From assembly GCF_027706725.1 (NCBI RefSeq), contig NZ_JAQFWQ010000043.1, positions 1-53,911 on the forward strand: a stretch of DNA of 53,911 nucleotides. The letters run 5' to 3'. The notes below the pieces were generated by a model that was given only the letters and a program-made list of their open reading frames with translations, was not told the origin of the DNA and searched no databases. Position numbers and translations under genes: made by a program. Shown piece by piece: positions 49,385-53,911 of the stretch (position 1 is the stretch's first letter; every line of letters begins with the position of its first letter). This stretch comes from Nocardiopsis endophytica. Its GTDB lineage: Bacteria > Actinomycetota > Actinomycetes > Streptosporangiales > Streptosporangiaceae.

Positions 49385-49415
49385 GTCCCGCCGCGACACA
49401 GCCTGACGGCGGGAC
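49385..49415 (-). terminator. Hairpin downstream of the Uma2-family gene
   Basis: gtcccgccg (49385-49393) pairs with cggcgggac (49407-49415), 13-nt loop, 65 nt past the stop codon of the leftward gene. Confidence 0.5.
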
Positions 49416-49479
49416 GGAACGGCCGCCATGGCGATCGGGCACACAGAGGACCGAAGGGAGATGGCGCGACGGGCCACGG

Positions 49480-50019
49480 CTAACGAAAGGCCGTGGGAAG
49501 GCCGTCGCGCATGTGGTCGTCCGGTGCCGGCGTCCGCACGGGCCACGGCAGAGCGGGCACATTCACGTAGTCCCCCATCGCCCCTTCGGAGGTCTCCCTG
49601 TACTCCTCCTGCTCAGGCGCGCTGTAGAGGATCCACGGGTCGCCACTCTGCCGAACGATCAGGTAGCAGGGGACACCCAGCCGCGCGTACAGCTCCTTTT
49701 TCGCCTTCTCATCACGGATGCGGGAGGAGGGTGACACGACCTCGACGACGAGCAGGACCTGTGCGCCAGGACGCATCCCCGAGGCGGGGAGCCGTGTCCC
49801 TTCCTCGAAGACCGCTACGTCCGGCCGTGGATCGTCGTTGCTCCCGGAGAACCGGACGGGAGCGCTCATTGCGGCCGGATGCCCGTTGTGGCGCGCCTGC
49901 AGCAGGATGTCCAGTTGTATCTCCTGGTGCAGCTGACCCGGCGACGGCGGAATGATGACCTCCCCATCGATGAACTCATAGCGGATGTCGTGCTGGTCCA
50001 ACAGCTCCGTGACCTTCAC
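49480..50019 (-). CDS. Uma2-family (DUF820) PD-(D/E)XK nuclease-like protein
   Basis: The 179-residue protein has the family order: YEFIDGEVIIPPSPGQLHQE (first active-site acid and the HQ helix), DPRPDVAVFEEGTRLP (core aspartate), QVLLVVEVVSPSSRIRDEKAKKELYARLGVPCYLIV (the E-x-x-S-P-S-x-x-x-D-x-x-x-K motif, shown here only as context) and a C-terminal strand pair. Members occur in many copies in cyanobacteria and actinomycetes; the biological role is unsettled. GTG 50019 was chosen to match the usual N-terminus; upstream in-frame codons enter repeat copy D. It stands alone between acetoacetyl-CoA synthetase and bioD. Confidence 0.87.
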   Translation of the reverse strand: MKVTELLDQHDIRYEFIDGEVIIPPSPGQLHQEIQLDILLQARHNGHPAAMSAPVRFSGSNDDPRPDVAVFEEGTRLPASGMRPGAQVLLVVEVVSPSSRIRDEKAKKELYARLGVPCYLIVRQSGDPWILYSAPEQEEYRETSEGAMGDYVNVPALPWPVRTPAPDDHMRDGLPTAFR

Positions 50020-50118
50020 CGACCCCACCCTCTTCGAGGTCCCGAGCGGCGACGCGGGCGGACCAGAGGGGCGGGCCCCACCGACTCCGCCGCAGATCGC
50101 CGCAGATCGCCGCCCCTG

Positions 50119-50187
50119 CGTCGTTGCTCTCGGGAAAAGCGTCCCTGAAACGTGGGCCGACGGCGCCCTTTCTCCCGAGATCGACGC
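50119..50187. repeat. Dispersed palindromic repeat, copy D, at the 3' end of bioD
   Basis: The left arm gcgtcgttgctctcgggaaa and the right arm tttctcccgagatcgacgc pair with few mismatches. It lies 30 bp beyond the bioD stop codon and about 100 bp before the Uma2 gene start, so it may act as a terminator or RNA-stabilising hairpin. Confidence 0.7.
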
Positions 50188-50216
50188 GGAGCACACCAGC
50201 TTGTCCGCGCGCCCCC

Positions 50217-50924
50217 TTACACAGTGGCGCCGCGGCTGAGGACCGTCGCCTCCAGGTCCGGCACCATCGCCTCCACCGCCGCGGCGGAGAACGCCTCAGG
50301 CACCAGGGCCGCCATGCCCTCGGGCAGTGCCCCCAGCAGCGGCGCTCCGGCCTCCACGGGAAGATCTCCGAGGTTGCACCGCTCGGCCAGGCCCGGCTCC
50401 CGGGGCCAGCTGCCGATCACCACCCCCGCACACATGATCCGCCGGGCGCGCAGCGCCTCGGCCGTCAACGCCGTCTCGTTGAGCGTCCCCAGGCCCGCGC
50501 GCGCGACCAGCAGGACCGGGGCCGACAGGGACGCGGCCACGTCGGCCAGGGTCGACCCCCGCTCGTCGAAGCGCACCAGCAGCCCGCCCGCGCCTTCGAC
50601 CAGCACCAGGTCGTGGCCCTCGTCCTCCAGCTCCGCGGCGGCCCGCGCCGCCCGCTCGGCGGGCAGCCCCGGCATCCCGGCCCGGCGGGCGGCGGTGGCC
50701 GGGGCCAGCGGGTCGGGGTAGCGGACCAGCTCCCGCACGGTCGTGCCCGGGGCCAGGCGGGCGACCTCGTCGGCGTCCCCCGGCTCGCCCGGCCGCACCC
50801 CGGTCTGCGCCGGTTTGAGCACGGCGACCCGCCGCCCCGCCCGCAGGGCGAGGGCCGCGAGCGCGGCCGTGCACACGGTCTTGCCCACCCCGGTCCCGGT
50901 CCCGGCGACCGCCATCACCCTCAT
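50217..50924 (-). CDS. bioD: Dethiobiotin synthetase
   Basis: The 235-residue enzyme has P-loop GTGTGVGKT at residues 8-16, the substrate lysine in VLKPAQTGV and the acidic [12 protein letters not shown] loop. It closes the ureido ring of dethiobiotin from 7,8-diaminopelargonate, CO2 and ATP. ATG 50924 overlaps the bioA stop as ATGA, so the pair is translationally coupled. No bioB gene is found here; it must lie elsewhere or downstream of the window. Repeat copy D closes the transcript. Confidence 0.95.
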   Translation of the reverse strand: MRVMAVAGTGTGVGKTVCTAALAALALRAGRRVAVLKPAQTGVRPGEPGDADEVARLAPGTTVRELVRYPDPLAPATAARRAGMPGLPAERAARAAAELEDEGHDLVLVEGAGGLLVRFDERGSTLADVAASLSAPVLLVARAGLGTLNETALTAEALRARRIMCAGVVIGSWPREPGLAERCNLGDLPVEAGAPLLGALPEGMAALVPEAFSAAAVEAMVPDLEATVLSRGATV

Positions 50925-52288
50925 GCGGTCGCCTTGAGGGAGGCCTCGGCCGCGACGAGCATGCCCCCGGTGACGGCCTCCAGGTCGGAGGTGTCGCAGA
51001 TGTAGGGCGGCATCGCGTAGACGTGATTGCGGAAGGGCCGCAGCCAGCACCCGGCTTCGACGGCGGCGCGCGTGGCGGCCGCCATGTCCACGGGCCGGTC
51101 CAGCTCGATCACCCCGATCGCGCCCAGGACGCGCACGTCGCGCACGCCGGGCAGGGCGCGCGCGGGGGCCAGCCCGTCGCGCAGCCCCCGCTCGACCCGG
51201 GCGACGTCGCCGCGCCAGTCGCCGCCGGTCAGCAGGCCGACGCTCGCCGCCGCGACCGCGCACGCCAGCGGGTTCCCCATGAAGGTGGGCCCATGGGCGA
51301 GCACCGGCACCTCCCCCTCCGAGATGCCGCGTGCCACCTCCGGCGTGCACAGGGCGGCGGCGAGCGTCAGGTATCCGCCGGTCAGCGCCTTGCCCACGCA
51401 CATCACGTCGGGGACGACCCCGGCGTGTCCGGCGGCGAACATGGAGCCGGTCCGGCCGAAGCCGGTGGCGATCTCGTCGAACACCAGCAGCAGGCCGTGC
51501 TCGCGGGTGATGCGGCGCAGCTCGCGCAGGTAGCCGGGGCTGTGGAAGCGCATGCCGCCGGCCCCTTGCACCACCGGCTCCACGATGACCGCCGCCAGCT
51601 CGCCGGCGTGCGCGGCGACCAGCCGCTCCAGCCCGGCGACGTAGGCGGGGTCCGGGGCGGCGCCGAACCCCTCGGGCGGGGCGTCGGCGAAGACCTGCCG
51701 GGGCAGGACGTCGCCCCACAGGGCGTGCATCCCGCCCTCGGGGTCGCACACCGACATGGCGTGGAAGGTGTCCCCGTGGTACCCGCCGCGCCAGGTCAGG
51801 ATGCGGCGCCGCTCGGGGCGGCCCTGGGAGCGCTGGTACTGCAGGCACATCTTGAGCGCGACCTCAACCGACACCGACCCGGAGTCGGCGAGGAAGACGT
51901 GGCGCAGGTCACCGGGGGCGGAGGCGGCCAGCAGGGCCGCCAGGCGGGCGGCGGGCTCGTGGGTGAGGCCGCCGAACATGACGTGTCCGAACCGGTCGAG
52001 CTGGGTGCGGGCGGCCGCGTCGAGGACGGGGTGGCGGTACCCGTGGATGGCGGACCACCAGGACGCCATGCCGTCGACGACCTCCCGCTCGCGGCCGTCG
52101 TCGCCGACGAGGCGCAGGCGTGTGCCGTAGGCGTCGGCGACGACGTAGGGGGCACCGGCGGCGCCGGGGCCCACGGACGAGTAGGGGTGCCAGAGCAGGT
52201 CGCGGTCGACCTCGCGGACCCACTCGGCGGCGGCGCCGTTCGCGGCGGCCTCGGCGCCGTCGGGGGCGGGTCGGGGCGGAGACGTCAT
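50921..52288 (-). CDS. bioA: Adenosylmethionine-8-amino-7-oxononanoate aminotransferase
   Basis: The 455-residue class III aminotransferase has the BioA-specific [20 protein letters not shown] and [17 protein letters not shown], the PLP-ring aspartate D271 in [14 protein letters not shown] and the Schiff-base lysine K300 in [13 protein letters not shown]. It transaminates 8-amino-7-oxononanoate with S-adenosylmethionine. ATG 52288 has GGAAGGA upstream. It is first of the leftward bioAD unit, divergent from bioF across 278 bp that should hold the shared biotin-responsive control; I could not define an operator there. Confidence 0.95.
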   Translation of the reverse strand: MTSPPRPAPDGAEAAANGAAAEWVREVDRDLLWHPYSSVGPGAAGAPYVVADAYGTRLRLVGDDGREREVVDGMASWWSAIHGYRHPVLDAAARTQLDRFGHVMFGGLTHEPAARLAALLAASAPGDLRHVFLADSGSVSVEVALKMCLQYQRSQGRPERRRILTWRGGYHGDTFHAMSVCDPEGGMHALWGDVLPRQVFADAPPEGFGAAPDPAYVAGLERLVAAHAGELAAVIVEPVVQGAGGMRFHSPGYLRELRRITREHGLLLVFDEIATGFGRTGSMFAAGHAGVVPDVMCVGKALTGGYLTLAAALCTPEVARGISEGEVPVLAHGPTFMGNPLACAVAAASVGLLTGGDWRGDVARVERGLRDGLAPARALPGVRDVRVLGAIGVIELDRPVDMAAATRAAVEAGCWLRPFRNHVYAMPPYICDTSDLEAVTGGMLVAAEASLKATA

Positions 52289-52566
52289 ACCCGCACATCC
52301 TTCCGGGGGCCCGGCGGCGGGGCGATGCTCCCTCCCACAGAGTTGGGCGGGGGAGGTTTGTGCGTTCCCGTGCATGACGAGGGGACCGGAGGCATGTGAG
52401 GCTCCACGTGACCGTTTTCCAGGCGGTCCGGGCGGGCGGCGGTACCCCGCCGCCCGCCCGTGGGGACCGGCCGCGGGGCGCCCCACGACCCGACCGGACC
52501 GGCGGTCCGCCCGACCGATCGTCATCCCGGTGGGCCCCGCCCCAGAGCAGGAAGGCGGCCCCGACC

Positions 52567-53784
52567 GTGAACGCGACGACCGACGACACCGCCCCTGTGC
52601 CGCCGTTCGGGTGGCTCGCCGGGGCCGCTCGGGAGCGGGCCTCCGCCGGGCTCACCCGGGTCCTTCGACCGCGCCCCCACGACGAGGACGTCCTCGACCT
52701 GGCCTCCAACGACTACCTCGGGCTCGCCCGCCACCCGCGGGTCACCGAAGCCGCCGCGAAGGCCGCCCGGCGCTGGGGCGCCGGAGCGACCGGGTCGCGT
52801 CTGGTCACCGGCGACACGTTGCTCCACCGCGCGCTGGAAGACGAGCTCGCCGACTTCTACGGCACCGAGTCAGCCCTCGTCTTCTCCTCCGGCTACGCCG
52901 CCAACCTCGCCATGGTCACCGCGCTCTCCGGGCGCGGCGCGCACCTGGTGTGCGACCGCCTGAACCACGCCTCCCTCATCGACGCCGCACGGCTGGCCAA
53001 GGCGGCGGGCGCCCACGTCTCGCTGTTCGACCACGCCGACCCGGGTTCGGCCGCCCGGGAGCTGAAGACCGCCCGCGACCGGTCCGCCCTCGAACGCCGT
53101 CTCGTCGTGTCCGACACCGTCTTCTCCGTGGACGGCGACCTGACCGACCTGCCCGGCCTGTCCGACGCCTGCCGGAGCGCGGGCGCCGCACTGCTGCTGG
53201 ACGACGCCCACGGCCTCGGCGTCGTCGGGCACGGCGGCGCGGGCGCCCTCACGGCCGCGGGACTGCGCGGCGCCGAGGACGCGGTGGTCTCGGTGACGCT
53301 GTCCAAGTCCCTGGGAGCGCAGGGCGGCGCCGTCCTGGGGCCGTCCTGCGTCATCCGCCACCTGGTGGAGACGGCGCGCACGTTCATCTTCGACACCGGT
53401 CTGGCCCCCGCGTCGGCCGGTGCGGCCCTTGAGGCGCTGCGGTTGATCCGCGCCGACGCGGGACTCGCCGGGCGCCTGAGGGACCGCGCCCGCGCGCTCT
53501 CCACCGGCCTGGCCGCGCACGGTCTGCAGGTCTCCTCCCCCGACGGCGCCGTCGTCTCGGTGACGGCGGACTCGCCCGACGCGTGCACGCGCTGGGCCCG
53601 CCGATGCGCGGAGAAGGGTGTGCGGGTGGGGTGCTTCCGCCCACCGTCGGTCCCGGACGGCCGCCCCCGCCTACGCCTGACGGCCAGGGCCGACCTGTCC
53701 CCGACCGACATCGCCCACGCGGTCGCCACGGTGGCGCACTGCCGCCCCGATCCCCCATTGATCTCGGGAAGAACGCCCCTGTAG
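52567..53784 (+). CDS. bioF: 8-amino-7-oxononanoate synthase, 3' end formed by a dispersed repeat
   Basis: This 405-residue alpha-oxoamine synthase has [15 protein letters not shown] near 45, [31 protein letters not shown] near 212 and the PLP lysine K247 in [13 protein letters not shown]. It condenses pimeloyl thioester with alanine, releasing CO2, the first committed biotin step. GTG 52567 has GGAAGG 10 nt upstream and fits the family start; the ORF extends upstream only through GC-rich DNA. The last ten residues ([10 protein letters not shown]) and the TAG stop codon are encoded by a half copy of the dispersed palindrome. Family homology ends before them, so the repeat has altered the C-terminus without touching the catalytic core. 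Confidence 0.95.
   Translation: MNATTDDTAPVPPFGWLAGAARERASAGLTRVLRPRPHDEDVLDLASNDYLGLARHPRVTEAAAKAARRWGAGATGSRLVTGDTLLHRALEDELADFYGTESALVFSSGYAANLAMVTALSGRGAHLVCDRLNHASLIDAARLAKAAGAHVSLFDHADPGSAARELKTARDRSALERRLVVSDTVFSVDGDLTDLPGLSDACRSAGAALLLDDAHGLGVVGHGGAGALTAAGLRGAEDAVVSVTLSKSLGAQGGAVLGPSCVIRHLVETARTFIFDTGLAPASAGAALEALRLIRADAGLAGRLRDRARALSTGLAAHGLQVSSPDGAVVSVTADSPDACTRWARRCAEKGVRVGCFRPPSVPDGRPRLRLTARADLSPTDIAHAVATVAHCRPDPPLISGRTPL
53757..53784. repeat. Half palindrome (copy F) overlapping the end of bioF
   Basis: attgatctcgggaagaacgc and the following ccctgtag match the left arm of copies C and D. The corresponding right arm is not seen in the next 100 bp. Confidence 0.65.
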
Positions 53785-53820
53785 CCGCGCTCTCAAGCTT
53801 CGGGTCGCCACGATTCGGCG

Positions 53821-53911
53821 GGCGGCTGGGCAGGTACCCCGCTTGAGGGCCCCAGCCGAGCGGCAGGCCGACGGAGCACACCGATAAGGGCGCCAACGAG
53901 AACAGGCCAGC
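53821..53911 (-). repeat. Start of a further copy of the unit of about 219 bp (M4), cut by the window edge
   Basis: ggcggctgggcaggtacccc followed by gcttgagggccccagccg matches the beginning of the units at 8181 and 8399. As at the other two loci it lies next to a palindrome copy. Confidence 0.65.

Noticed and set aside
52289-52566. A biotin-regulator operator in the bioA-bioF divergent region
   Set aside because: I could not find a convincing dyad of the BirA or BioQ type; only a short ccctccc...gggagg hairpin is present, which is common in such GC-rich DNA.
1-53911. tRNA or rRNA genes, cas genes, toxin-antitoxin pairs, prophage genes
   Set aside because: I looked for cloverleaf-like and TPsiC (ggttcgaatcc) patterns and for known protein motifs and found none I could support. 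A tRNAscan or Infernal run would be decisive.

Overview
This is a very GC-rich window with GTG and TTG starts, many 4-bp ATGA/GTGA gene overlaps and long GC-driven shadow reading frames. The gene content (split biotin carboxylase/carboxyltransferase acyl-CoA carboxylase, Lrp-type regulator beside branched-chain dehydrogenase genes, deoA/cdd/BMP nucleoside cluster, actinobacterial P450-ferredoxin pair) points to a filamentous actinomycete. A Nocardiopsis-like organism is my inference and is not proven. I see no rRNA, tRNA, phage genes, transposase gene or cas gene.

Layout. (1) 0.07-8.1 kb, leftward: a TetR regulator, then an AtuA / carboxyltransferase / biotin carboxylase / acyl-CoA dehydrogenase catabolic operon with a near-perfect 26-bp palindrome in front of atuA. 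(2) 8.1-10 kb: an intergenic block packed with repeats. (3) 10-18.9 kb: isochorismatase-like hydrolase, thymidine phosphorylase, cytidine deaminase and a complete BMP-type nucleoside ABC importer. (4) 19.4-24.1 kb: a 2-oxoacid dehydrogenase operon (E1 alpha, E1 beta, a lone lipoyl domain and an alpha/beta hydrolase), a small conserved-looking protein and a divergent Lrp/AsnC regulator. (5) 24.1-32.7 kb: phosphohexomutase-family enzyme, an orphan type I-E-like CRISPR array, purine nucleoside phosphorylase, a second repeat block, a GNAT protein, two aldehyde dehydrogenase homologues and deoxyribose-phosphate aldolase. (6) 33-36.4 kb: a hypothetical protein and a split ascorbate-family PTS (IIA, IIB, IIC). 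(7) 36.5-43.2 kb: an MFS exporter with divergent TetR, a voltage-sensor-like membrane protein, a transposase-type HTH/MarR hybrid regulator, and a divergent P450-ferredoxin-enoyl-CoA hydratase unit. (8) 43.2-50 kb: a lone FtsX-type permease, a DUF418-type membrane protein, acetoacetyl-CoA synthetase and a Uma2-family protein. (9) 50.2-53.8 kb: biotin genes bioD-bioA and divergent bioF.

The genes of regions 3 and 5 together form a near-complete nucleoside scavenging route: import, deamination, phosphorolysis, pentose-phosphate mutation (candidate enzyme), cleavage by DeoC to glyceraldehyde-3-phosphate and acetaldehyde, and aldehyde oxidation.

The most unusual signal is not a gene. At least three interlocking families of non-coding repeats recur: palindromes sharing a GATCTCG...CGAGATC core, a unit of about 219 bp in direct tandem arrays on both strands, and a block of about 118 bp always next to a palindrome. 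At two loci they are arranged symmetrically (leftward units, palindrome core, rightward units). Single palindromes also sit inside at least three operons and at the 3' ends of bioD and bioF.
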